Origin: Planctomycetales bacterium
GTDB taxonomy: Bacteria > Planctomycetota > SBBH01
NCBI GenBank assembly: GCA_005239795.1
Contig: SBBH01000076.1
Coordinates: 1-6,832 of the forward strand
Reading direction: 5' to 3'
DNA length: 6,832 bases
Position numbers and translations under genes: made by a program. The notes under the pieces are model-generated. The model did not search any database. It saw nothing but the letters and a program-made list of their open reading frames with translations, and had not been told where the DNA came from. Shown in pieces: positions 1 through 6,342 of the stretch. How positions within the stretch are numbered: position 1 is the first letter of the stretch; every line of letters starts with the position of its first letter.

Positions 1-545
1 GGCCATGGGGCTCAAGACGTCGATCTCGACGGGGCCGCCGATGATGCCTCCCGCCGCCGTGACCTTGCTCTCCAGCCATGTCAGGTCCCCGCGCGTGATT
101 GCGTGGAAGAGGTTTCCGGCGCCGTCCGCACGCGAGATCCGGAAACGCCGGGACTTGTCGTAGCCGGCAGGGAAGTTGGGGCTCCCGTGGTTGCCAGACC
201 AGATGTATCCGTTCGGTCCGGCGCCGACCGAGCTGGCGATCGCGTGCAGGAAGATCTCCTGGTTGACGAACGGGGCGGCCTGGTCGCGGCCGTTCAGGGT
301 GGGCGCGCCCGACCAGAGATCGATGTCGACCGTCCTGTCACCCGGGTCCAGGATGTTGAAAGTGTCCGCCCGGTCGCGGAGGGACATCGGCCCGTAGGCG
401 GAGCCCGTTCCATAGACATGGACCTGCCGGTTGGGGTTCGCGCCGAGGATGATGTTGATGTTGTGCCAGTACCCCCTGGGCCAGGGGGCGTTCTGGATGC
501 GGGTGCCGTGGAGTTTCGTTTCGGGCATGCGAGGAAGCCTCATCC
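1..545 (-). CDS. Unrecognised protein, N-terminal part, runs off the left edge
   Basis: I do not recognise this protein. Reading the minus strand from an ATG at 545 gives about 181 codons without a stop up to the window edge, with third positions strongly biased to G/C, which marks this as the coding frame here. The protein begins MRLPRMPETKLHG and contains segments such as GYWHNINIILGANPNRQVHV, DTFNILDPGDRTVDIDLWSG and NGYIWSGNHGSPNFPAGYDK. It is rich in Gly, Asn, Asp and aromatic residues, which suggests a beta-rich fold. I see no signal peptide, membrane segment or Cys pair. A purine-rich stretch (GAGAAGGGG) lies 9 nt before the ATG; a second ATG at 530 is also possible. The frame stays open upstream to a TAA at 625-627, so a non-ATG start or a lost 5' part cannot be excluded. 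It is divergent from the gene at 646. Coding is likely; function is unknown. Confidence 0.6.
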
Positions 546-586
546 ATGAAAGCCCCTTCTCTCTTTCGATGCGGGACAAGCCCGGA

Positions 587-615
587 TAGACCCACGAGTT
601 GAACCCGTCTAGAAT
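587..615 (+). promoter_or_regulatory. Possible sigma70-like promoter for the gene at 646
   Basis: A -35-like TAGACC (587-592, 4 of 6 matches to TTGACA) is followed after 17 bp by a -10-like TAGAAT (610-615, 5 of 6 matches to TATAAT). The start point would fall near 622, giving a leader of about 24 nt that includes the Shine-Dalgarno sequence at 633-642. This is a hexamer match by eye only. Confidence 0.3.
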
Positions 616-634
616 CTGCCCGGCTTATAGACGG
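605..634. repeat. Perfect 7-bp inverted repeat upstream of the gene at 646
   Basis: CCGTCTA (605-611) and TAGACGG (628-634) are perfect reverse complements separated by 16 bp. The left arm overlaps the possible -10 element and the right arm runs into the Shine-Dalgarno sequence. A further related TAGACC lies at 587-592, so TAGAC-like units recur about every 20 bp in alternating orientation. This could be an operator or chance; no T-tract follows, so it is not a typical terminator. Confidence 0.4.
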
Positions 635-645
635 AGGAGGAGCAG

Positions 646-1173
646 ATGCCAACCATACAAACATTCACCCCCGAAATAGTGCCTCTGGGGAACGCGTCGG
701 GCCTGAATGAAAAGTGGTTACAAGACCAGATCGCAGCGAACCCGTCGATATTGGGACTGGGCGAGCTGGACCTCAAAGATCGTGAGCGCATGCAACCTGG
801 AGCGGGTCGGCTCGACCTACTTTTTCAGGATCCCGAAACAAATAGGCGGTACGAGGTGGAGATCCAGCTTGGAAAAACGAATGAAAGCCACATCATTCGG
901 ACCATCGAATACTGGGACATCGAGAGGCAACGCTACCCAAATCTCGACCATTGCGCTGTCATCGTCGCAGAGGACATCACCGCCCGCTTCCTCAACGTCA
1001 TCAAACTTTTCAACGGCTGCATCCCGCTCATCGCCATCAAGCTGCAGGCCATCCGGGAGCCGGGAGGCAAGATCGGTTTAGTTGCCACAAGGGTTGGAGG
1101 GAAAAGCCGCTTCTCGTTGCAGGGTGTCGGGGCGGTGCTAGACTGCCCCCCGGATGGTTTTCGAGCATTTTAA
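646..1173 (+). CDS. PD-(D/E)XK nuclease-like protein, apparently 3'-truncated
   Basis: The 175-aa product looks like the N-terminal domain of a PD-(D/E)XK nuclease-fold protein. An early helix carries Glu (NEKWLQ, residues 21-26). GRLDLLF (54-60) supplies the acidic residue D57. YEVEIQLG (69-76) matches the usual ExK strand, with E70/E72 but Gln74 where Lys normally stands. A conserved-looking block follows (ESHIIRTIEYWDIERQRYP, 80-98; AVIVAEDITARFLNVIKLFNG, 104-124). I recall similar proteins being clearly longer, with the sequence continuing after a strand like LVATRV (145-150). Here the last 25 residues are low in family character and run over the aceE promoter and start, so the gene is probably cut near 1095. 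A strong Shine-Dalgarno sequence (GGAGGAGGAG, 633-642) precedes the ATG. Codon use is less GC-biased than in aceE, which suggests horizontal transfer. It might be a defence or repair nuclease remnant; the substrate is unknown. Confidence 0.65.
   Translation: MPTIQTFTPEIVPLGNASGLNEKWLQDQIAANPSILGLGELDLKDRERMQPGAGRLDLLFQDPETNRRYEVEIQLGKTNESHIIRTIEYWDIERQRYPNLDHCAVIVAEDITARFLNVIKLFNGCIPLIAIKLQAIREPGGKIGLVATRVGGKSRFSLQGVGAVLDCPPDGFRAF
1117..1144 (+). promoter_or_regulatory. Possible extended -10 promoter of the aceE operon
   Basis: TTGCAG (1117-1122) serves as a weak -35. After 16 bp comes TAGACT (1139-1144), preceded by TGC (1136-1138), which forms an extended -10. The predicted start point near 1150-1152 lies 2-4 nt before the aceE ATG at 1154, so the transcript would be essentially leaderless. 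That fits the lack of any Shine-Dalgarno sequence there. Prediction by eye only. Confidence 0.35.
1129..1149. repeat. Imperfect palindrome over the aceE -10 region
   Basis: GGGGCGGT (1129-1136) and ACTGCCCC (1142-1149) pair over 8 positions, with one G-T wobble, around a 5-nt centre GCTAG. The palindrome covers the predicted -10 element, a classic position for a repressor operator. It could also fold as a hairpin at the end of the upstream truncated gene, but no T-run follows. Confidence 0.4.
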
Positions 1174-3838
1174 GCATCAGCTTCCCGACATCGATCCGCA
1201 AGAGACTCAGGAGTGGCTCGACGCCCTGACGGCGGTCACGCGGGAGGCCGGGCGCGGGCGCGCCCGTTTCCTCCTGTATAAGCTTTTGAAGCAGGCGCGA
1301 ATCCTCCAGATCGGCCTGCCGCCCACCGTCCAGACCCGCTACATCAACACGATCAGCCCCGAGCAGGAGCCGTATTTCCCTGGCGACGAGAAGATGGAGC
1401 TCTTCATCCGGCGCCTGATCCGCTGGAACGCGGCGGCGATGGTGATCCGCGCCAACCACCATTTTCCCGGGATCGGCGGACACCTCTCGACTTACGCCTC
1501 CTCGGCGAGCCTCTACGAGGTCGGCTTCAACCATTTCTTTCGCGGCAAGGACGAGGGGGGCGTCGGGGACATGGTCTTCATACAGGGGCACGCCGCGCCG
1601 GGGATCTACGCGCGCGCTTTTCTCGAGGGGCGCCTTACCGAGGCCCAGCTCGACGGCTTCCGCCGCGAGATTTCCGGCCAAGGACTTTCCAGTTACCCGC
1701 ACCCGCGCCTCATGCCCGATTTCTGGGAATACCCGACCGTGTCGATGGGGTTGACGGCGATCAACGCGATCTACCAGGCCCGGTTCAACCGGTACATGCA
1801 TTCCCGGGGGCTCGCGGACACTAGCCGCACGCACGTCTGGGCCTTCCTGGGGGACGGCGAGATGGACGAGCCGGAGAGCCTGGGGTGTCTGTCGCTGGCG
1901 GCTCGCGAGGGGCTTGACAACCTGACGTTCGTCGTCAACTGCAACTTGCAGAGGCTCGACGGCCCCGTGCGCGGCAACGGCAAGATCATCCAGGAGCTGG
2001 AGGCGTTCTTCCGCGGCGCCGGCTGGAACGTGATCAAGGTGATCTGGGCCACCGAATGGGACGAGCTGTTTGCGCGCGACGAGGACGGGCTCCTCGTGGA
2101 GCGGCTGACCGAGACCTTGGACGGCGATTTCCAGAGGCTTGCCGTCGAAAGCGGTGCCGTGATCCGCGAGCATTATTTCGGCCCCGATCCGCGCTTGAAA
2201 AAGCTCGTCGAGCACTTGAGCGACGAGCAGATCCGGAGACTTCGCCGGGGCGGCCACGACTACCGAAAGGTCTACGCCGCCTACAAGGTGGCGACCGAGA
2301 CCGACGGCGTGCCGACGGCGGTCCTCGCCAAGACCGTGAAGGGATGGACCTTGGGTGAGGGGATCGAGTCCCGGAACGTCACACACCAGAAGAAGAAGAT
2401 GGATGTGGAGGAGCTCAAGATCTTCCGGGATCGCCTCGAGCTTCCGATCCCCGATGCGAAGCTCAAAGAAGCCCCGTACTACCATCCGGGGCCCGATCAT
2501 CCCGTCATCCGCTACATGCTGGAGCGCCGCCGGGCGCTGGGCGGCTCGTTCCCCAAGCGCCAGGTGTGCCCCATCCCGGTAAAACTCCCGGCCGGGACGC
2601 TTTTCGACGAGTTCTTGAAAGGGACGAAGAGGACGACGGCGGTCTCGACCACCATGGCGTTCGTCGGGATCCTGCGCAAGCTGATGAAAAGCGGGGAATT
2701 CGGGAAGCGCGTCGTGCCGATCATCCCCGACGAGGCCCGTACCTTCGGGATGGAGGCGCTCTTCCGGGAGTTCAGGATCTACGCGGCCCTGGGGCAGAAG
2801 TACAAACCGGTCGATGCGGACCTGCTTTTGAGCTACACCGAGGCCCAGGACGGCCAGATCCTCGAGGAAGGGATCACCGAGGCGGGCTCCATGGCTTCCT
2901 TCACGGCGGCGGGAACCTCCTATGCGAGCCTCGCCCAACCGATGATCCCTTTCTTCATTTTCTATTCGATGTTCGGATTCCAGCGGGTGGGGGATCTGAT
3001 CTGGGCCGCCGCCGACGCCCGATGTCGGGGATTCCTCTTGGGGGCCACGGCCGGCCGCACCACCCTGAACGGCGAGGGACTTCAGCACGAGGACGGACAC
3101 AGTCATCTCCTGGCCTCGGCCGTGCCGTCGTGCCTGTCATACGATCCGGCCTTCGCTTACGAGGTGGCGGTGATCCTGCAGGAGGGGATGCGCCGAATGT
3201 ACGAGGCGGGGGAGGACGTCTTCTATTACCTGACGCTCTACAACGAGAACTACCCGATGCCCCCGATGCCGGAAGGGACGCGGGAGGGAATTCTAAAGGG
3301 GCTGTATCTTTTCAGGTCGGCGGCCGGTTCCCTGAAGGGGAAGCCGAGGGCCCAGATCCTGGGGAGCGGCTCGATCCTGTGCGAGGCCCTGCGAGCGCAG
3401 GAGATCCTGGCGGAGAAATTCGGCGTGGCGGCCGACGTCTGGAGCGCCACGAGCTATGTGGAACTGCGCCGCGAGGCCCTCTCCTGTGAGCGTGCCAATC
3501 GCCTGCATCCGGGTGAAGCCCCGCGCGTCCCGTACGTGACGCAGGCGCTGGGCAAGGCGGACGGGCCGGTCGTCGCGGCCTCCGATTTTATGAAGTCGGT
3601 CCCCGATATGATCGCGCGGTGGGCGGGGCGCGATTTTACGGCGCTCGGGACCGACGGGTTCGGCCGGAGCGACACGCGCGAGGCTTTGAGGCGCTACTTC
3701 GAGGTGGACGCCGAGCACATCGCTTTCGCGGTGCTCACAGCGCTGGTTCGCGCGGGCCAGGTCAAATCGGAGGCCGCGCGCAAGGCCGCAAAGGAATTGG
3801 GAATCGACACGGAGGCGCCTCCTCCGCTTGCTTATTAG
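1154..3838 (+). CDS. aceE: Pyruvate dehydrogenase E1 component, homodimeric type
   Basis: This enzyme decarboxylates pyruvate with thiamine diphosphate and passes the acetyl group to the lipoyl domain of E2 in the cytosolic pyruvate dehydrogenase complex. The 894-aa product is nearly the length of E. coli AceE (887 aa) and aligns along its whole length. The ThDP/Mg motif is GDGEMDEPES (233-242) through NCN (262-264). Likely active-site histidines are H110 (GGH), H146 (QGH), H411 (VTHQKKKM) and H645 (GLQHEDGHSH), with a catalytic Glu in ILEEGITEAG (569-578). The C-terminal domain includes LGTDGFGRSD (831-840). The start is forced: an in-frame TAG lies at 1139-1141, with no other start codon between it and ATG 1154. 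No Shine-Dalgarno sequence precedes it, and the start overlaps the end of the upstream frame by 20 nt. It heads an operon with pyruvate kinase 12 bp downstream. No aceF or lpd is in the window. Confidence 0.97.
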   Translation: MVFEHFKHQLPDIDPQETQEWLDALTAVTREAGRGRARFLLYKLLKQARILQIGLPPTVQTRYINTISPEQEPYFPGDEKMELFIRRLIRWNAAAMVIRANHHFPGIGGHLSTYASSASLYEVGFNHFFRGKDEGGVGDMVFIQGHAAPGIYARAFLEGRLTEAQLDGFRREISGQGLSSYPHPRLMPDFWEYPTVSMGLTAINAIYQARFNRYMHSRGLADTSRTHVWAFLGDGEMDEPESLGCLSLAAREGLDNLTFVVNCNLQRLDGPVRGNGKIIQELEAFFRGAGWNVIKVIWATEWDELFARDEDGLLVERLTETLDGDFQRLAVESGAVIREHYFGPDPRLKKLVEHLSDEQIRRLRRGGHDYRKVYAAYKVATETDGVPTAVLAKTVKGWTLGEGIESRNVTHQKKKMDVEELKIFRDRLELPIPDAKLKEAPYYHPGPDHPVIRYMLERRRALGGSFPKRQVCPIPVKLPAGTLFDEFLKGTKRTTAVSTTMAFVGILRKLMKSGEFGKRVVPIIPDEARTFGMEALFREFRIYAALGQKYKPVDADLLLSYTEAQDGQILEEGITEAGSMASFTAAGTSYASLAQPMIPFFIFYSMFGFQRVGDLIWAAADARCRGFLLGATAGRTTLNGEGLQHEDGHSHLLASAVPSCLSYDPAFAYEVAVILQEGMRRMYEAGEDVFYYLTLYNENYPMPPMPEGTREGILKGLYLFRSAAGSLKGKPRAQILGSGSILCEALRAQEILAEKFGVAADVWSATSYVELRREALSCERANRLHPGEAPRVPYVTQALGKADGPVVAASDFMKSVPDMIARWAGRDFTALGTDGFGRSDTREALRRYFEVDAEHIAFAVLTALVRAGQVKSEAARKAAKELGIDTEAPPPLAY

Positions 3839-3843
3839 AGGAG
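3837..3843 (+). promoter_or_regulatory. Ribosome binding site of pyk overlapping the aceE stop
   Basis: AGAGGAG lies 7 nt before the pyruvate kinase ATG, and its first two bases belong to the aceE TAG (3836-3838). A ribosome finishing aceE would reach this site directly, so translational coupling is likely. It also fixes the start of pyruvate kinase at 3851. Confidence 0.75.
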
Positions 3844-3850
3844 ATTTGAT

Positions 3851-5299
3851 ATGGCATCGACGCGCTCCAAAACCCGCCTCCCTCGGCGCACCAAGATCGT
3901 CGCGACGCTGGGCCCCGCCGCCGATTCCCCCGAAAAGATCCGCCAGCTCGTCGTGGCGGGGGTCGATGCGATCCGCCTCAACTTCAGCCATTCCGACTCC
4001 GCGGCGCATGCCGCCAAGGCCGAGGCGGTGCGCCAGATCGCCCACGAGACGGGCCGGCCCGTCTGCCTGTTGCAGGACCTGCAGGGGCCGAAGATCCGGG
4101 TTGGGACGTTCCGCGCCCCCGAGGGGGTTCGCCTCGTCAAGGGGGAGATTTTTCGCCTGACGGTGGACGACGCCCCCGGCGACGCCGTCCGGGTGGGGCT
4201 CACCTATCCGGATCTGGTGAAGGGAGTCGCGGTGGGGCAGAGATTGCTTCTCAAAGACGGGCGCCTCGAGCTTTTGATCACATCGGTTGACTCCTCCGGG
4301 ATCACGACGGAAGTGGTGACCGGAGGCCTCTTGACCGATCACGCCGGGATCAACGCGCCGGCGGTGGACCTCTCGATCCCGGCGATGACACCCAAGGATA
4401 TCGAGGACCTGGAGGCGGGCGCGCGCATTTCCGTCGACTGGGTCGCGCTTTCCTTCGTGCGCTCCCGTGAGGATTTGAAGCTCGCCCGCAAGCACCTCGC
4501 GCGCGTCGGCTCGCGCGCCAAGCTCATGGCCAAGATCGAGAAGCCCGCCGCCGTTTTTCATTTCGGCGAGATCCTGGCCGAGGCGGATGGGATCATGGTC
4601 GCCCGCGGCGACCTGGGCGTGGAGATGCGTCCCGAGGACGTCCCGATCGTCCAGAAGCGCCTCATCCGCGCGGCGATCGAGGCGGGGAAACCCGTCGTCA
4701 CCGCCACCCAGATGCTCGAGTCGATGGTGGGGTCTCCCACCCCGACACGCGCCGAGGCCTCCGACGTCGCCAACGCGATTTTTGACGGCACCGACGCTGT
4801 AATGCTCTCGAACGAGACCGCGGTGGGGCAGTATCCGCTCGAGGCGGTCCAGATGATGGACCGGATCGCAAGCGAGGTGGAGGCGAGCCCGGACTACCAG
4901 GAGCGCTTGAGCCTCACCCACATCCATGAGGAGCCGGAGACCTCCGACGCCGTGGCCCATTCCGCCTGTCGGATCGCCGAGATTTTAAAAGCGCGCGCCG
5001 TCGCCTGCTTCACCGCGTCGGGTTCGACCGTCTGGCGCATTGCGCGCTACCGGCCGCGCGCGGCGGTAGTGGCGCTGACGCCCGACGCTGTGGTGGCGCG
5101 CCAGCTCGCCCTCGGCTGGGGGATTTTAGCGATCTGCACGCCGGATCCGACGGATCTGGATCACCTGGCCGACGAGGCGGTGGCGCGGTTGAAGGGGGCT
5201 GGAATGGCGGCGACGGGCGACCGGATCGTGATCACGGCCGGTGTGCCGCTCGGGAAACCCGGCACCACGAACCTCCTGCGCGTGGAAAAGGTCTCATGA
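3851..5299 (+). CDS. pyk: Pyruvate kinase (PykA-like)
   Basis: Catalyses the last glycolytic step, PEP + ADP to pyruvate + ATP. The 482-aa length is normal for bacterial pyruvate kinases. The N-terminal barrel strand RTKIVATLGP (13-22) and IRLNFSH (41-47) carry the conserved substrate-binding Arg. DLQGPKIRVG (76-85) resembles E. coli PykA more than PykF, which has DTKGP. The B domain covers about 86-175. KLMAKIEKP (224-232) holds the catalytic Lys228 and metal-binding Glu230, and IMVARGDLGVEM (248-259) the second metal ligand Asp254. TATQMLESM (284-292) is the active-site Thr loop, followed by PTRAEASDVANAIFDGTDAV (298-317) and MLSNETA. The C-terminal regulatory domain spans about 365-480 (FTASGSTVWRIARYRP; GTTNLLRV at the end). 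It is the second gene of the aceE operon, so synthesis of pyruvate and its entry to acetyl-CoA are encoded together. I cannot tell the allosteric effector from sequence. Confidence 0.96.
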   Translation: MASTRSKTRLPRRTKIVATLGPAADSPEKIRQLVVAGVDAIRLNFSHSDSAAHAAKAEAVRQIAHETGRPVCLLQDLQGPKIRVGTFRAPEGVRLVKGEIFRLTVDDAPGDAVRVGLTYPDLVKGVAVGQRLLLKDGRLELLITSVDSSGITTEVVTGGLLTDHAGINAPAVDLSIPAMTPKDIEDLEAGARISVDWVALSFVRSREDLKLARKHLARVGSRAKLMAKIEKPAAVFHFGEILAEADGIMVARGDLGVEMRPEDVPIVQKRLIRAAIEAGKPVVTATQMLESMVGSPTPTRAEASDVANAIFDGTDAVMLSNETAVGQYPLEAVQMMDRIASEVEASPDYQERLSLTHIHEEPETSDAVAHSACRIAEILKARAVACFTASGSTVWRIARYRPRAAVVALTPDAVVARQLALGWGILAICTPDPTDLDHLADEAVARLKGAGMAATGDRIVITAGVPLGKPGTTNLLRVEKVS

Positions 5300-5302
5300 C
5301 CC

Positions 5303-5743
5303 ATGACTGTCCCTATGCCCAACGACGACGGCTCCGACTGGCGCCGGGAGGCGCCTCTTCCTCCAGGCGTCCGGAAGGGGATCGAGGAGTTCAACCGCCG
5401 CGAGTTCTTCGAGTGCCACGAGACGATCGAAGCGGTCTGGCTTGTCGCCGACGACCGCGTGCGCGCTTTTTATCAGGGGATTTTGCAACTCGGCGTCGCC
5501 TGCTATCACGTCGAAAACGGCAACTGGCGGGGGGCGACGAATCTATTGTCGGGGGGGATCGATAAACTGATCGACTTTGGCCCCGTCTGGCAGGGGGTCG
5601 ACGTGGAGGGGCTCTTGGCCCAGGCTCGCCGATGCGAGGAGGAGATGGGGCGCCTGGGCCCTGAGAAGCTTGGGAAATTCGACCGCGCGTTTTTTCCGAC
5701 GATCAAGTTCACGGGCGCGCCTGGACGACTCCCTCCCCCTTGA
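5303..5743 (+). CDS. DUF309 family protein
   Basis: A small helical protein of the DUF309 family, whose biochemical role is unknown. The hallmark motifs are present: FNRREFFECHETIEAVW (30-46) and YQGILQLGVACYHVENGNW (57-75), followed by RGATNLLSGGIDKL (76-89). The acidic and His residues in EFFECHE and CYH resemble a buried polar site, but a catalytic role is unproven. The ATG at 5303 is 4 nt after the pyruvate kinase stop, with a weak GGAAAAGG about 11 nt upstream. A second ATG at 5315 would drop four residues. It is probably the third gene of the aceE-pyk operon. The C-terminal LPPP and the TGA stop lie inside a palindromic intergenic repeat, so the true family C-terminus is probably near FFPTIKF (130-136). 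The last 35 bp overlap the convergent tag gene. Confidence 0.88.
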   Translation: MTVPMPNDDGSDWRREAPLPPGVRKGIEEFNRREFFECHETIEAVWLVADDRVRAFYQGILQLGVACYHVENGNWRGATNLLSGGIDKLIDFGPVWQGVDVEGLLAQARRCEEEMGRLGPEKLGKFDRAFFPTIKFTGAPGRLPPP

Positions 5744-6332
5744 CGGGAGAGGGTTGGGGTGGGGGTAGCCGTTTCACCTGGCGGTGCCGGAAGCAGTCGG
5801 TCGTATGGTCGTTGACCATCCCAGTGGCCTGCATGTGGGCGTAGATCACCGTGGGGCCCAGGAACGAGAATCCCTGATTTTTAAGATCCCGGCTAAAGGT
5901 TTCCGAGAGGGGCGTCGCCGCCGGCAGCTGTTTTAAGGTTTTCCAGCGATTCTGGATCGGCCTGCCGCCCACGAAGCGCCAGCTGTAAGCGGCGAAGCTT
6001 CCGAACTCCTTCTGGATCTCGAGGAAGCGCCGCGCGTTGTTGACGGCGGCCTGGATTTTGAGCCGGTTGCGGACGATCCCGGCGTCCGAAAGGAGCGTGC
6101 GGATCTTTCGGGCGTCGAAGCGCGCGACCTTCTCCGGGTCGAACCCGTCGAACGCCTGGCGGTAGTTTTCGCGCTTTTTGAGGATCGTGATCCAGCTCAA
6201 TCCCGCCTGGGCGCTCTCGAGGACCAGGAACTCGAAGAGTTTCCGGTCATCATGCACCGGCACACCCCATTCCCTGTCGTGGTAGGCGATGTAGAGGGGG
6301 TCGGTGTTGACCCAGCCGCAGCGTCTGGCCAT
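5709..6332 (-). CDS. tag: DNA-3-methyladenine glycosylase I
   Basis: A base-excision repair enzyme that removes 3-methyladenine from alkylated DNA. The 207-aa product aligns with E. coli Tag (187 aa) from the first residues: RCGWVNTDPLYIAYHDREWG (4-23), LESAQAGLSWITILKKRENY (38-57), DAGIVRNRLKIQA (83-95), GFSFLGPTVIYAHMQATGMV (154-173). The Tag zinc site is intact: Cys5, His18, His176 and Cys180 correspond to E. coli Cys4, His17, His175 and Cys179. The base-pocket Glu39, Trp47 and Tyr17 are also present. The homologous part ends near residue 187; the tail PPPQPSPVKGEGVVQARP is encoded by the palindromic repeat and is probably not functional. The ATG at 6332 follows the VKOR-like stop by 10 bp, so the two were probably one transcript. 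A candidate AGGAAG lies about 14 nt before the start, farther than ideal. Confidence 0.95.
   Translation of the reverse strand: MARRCGWVNTDPLYIAYHDREWGVPVHDDRKLFEFLVLESAQAGLSWITILKKRENYRQAFDGFDPEKVARFDARKIRTLLSDAGIVRNRLKIQAAVNNARRFLEIQKEFGSFAAYSWRFVGGRPIQNRWKTLKQLPAATPLSETFSRDLKNQGFSFLGPTVIYAHMQATGMVNDHTTDCFRHRQVKRLPPPQPSPVKGEGVVQARP
5731..5765. repeat. Palindromic intergenic repeat between convergent genes
   Basis: CCCTCCCCC (5731-5739) and GGGAGAGGG (5745-5753) form a 9-bp stem with one mismatch around the loop TTGAC, followed by the G-rich tail TTGGGGTGGGGG. This resembles the widespread palindromic element of GC-rich proteobacterial genomes whose stem reads CCCTCTCCC/GGGAGAGGG with a TTGGGGTGAGGG-like tail. 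Here it holds the DUF309 stop (5741-5743) and encodes the last residues of Tag on the other strand. It may work as a bidirectional transcription stop, although it lacks a T-tract. Confidence 0.75.
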
Positions 6333-6342
6333 GCGATCGAGT

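Noticed and set aside
103..549. 148-codon plus-strand frame opposite the left-edge gene
   Set aside because: The minus-strand frame has the strong G/C third-position bias and balanced composition; the plus-strand product is V/R/G/D-rich and shadow-like.
1037..3106. 689-codon open frame on the minus strand
   Set aside because: It lies entirely antisense to aceE; its R/H/G/P-rich product is typical of the GC-rich antisense shadow and shows no recognisable domain.
2566..3489. 307-codon plus-strand frame inside aceE
   Set aside because: It is an out-of-frame reading of conserved aceE sequence, rich in G, R and P; no independent start signal.
3811..3822. Perfect palindrome GGAGGCGCCTCC near the end of aceE
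   Set aside because: It lies within codons of the AceE C-terminus and has no T-tract; such short GC palindromes are expected by chance here.
3293..4960. 555-codon open frame on the minus strand
   Set aside because: It is antisense to the end of aceE and most of pyruvate kinase, both certain genes; the product is compositionally skewed with no family features.
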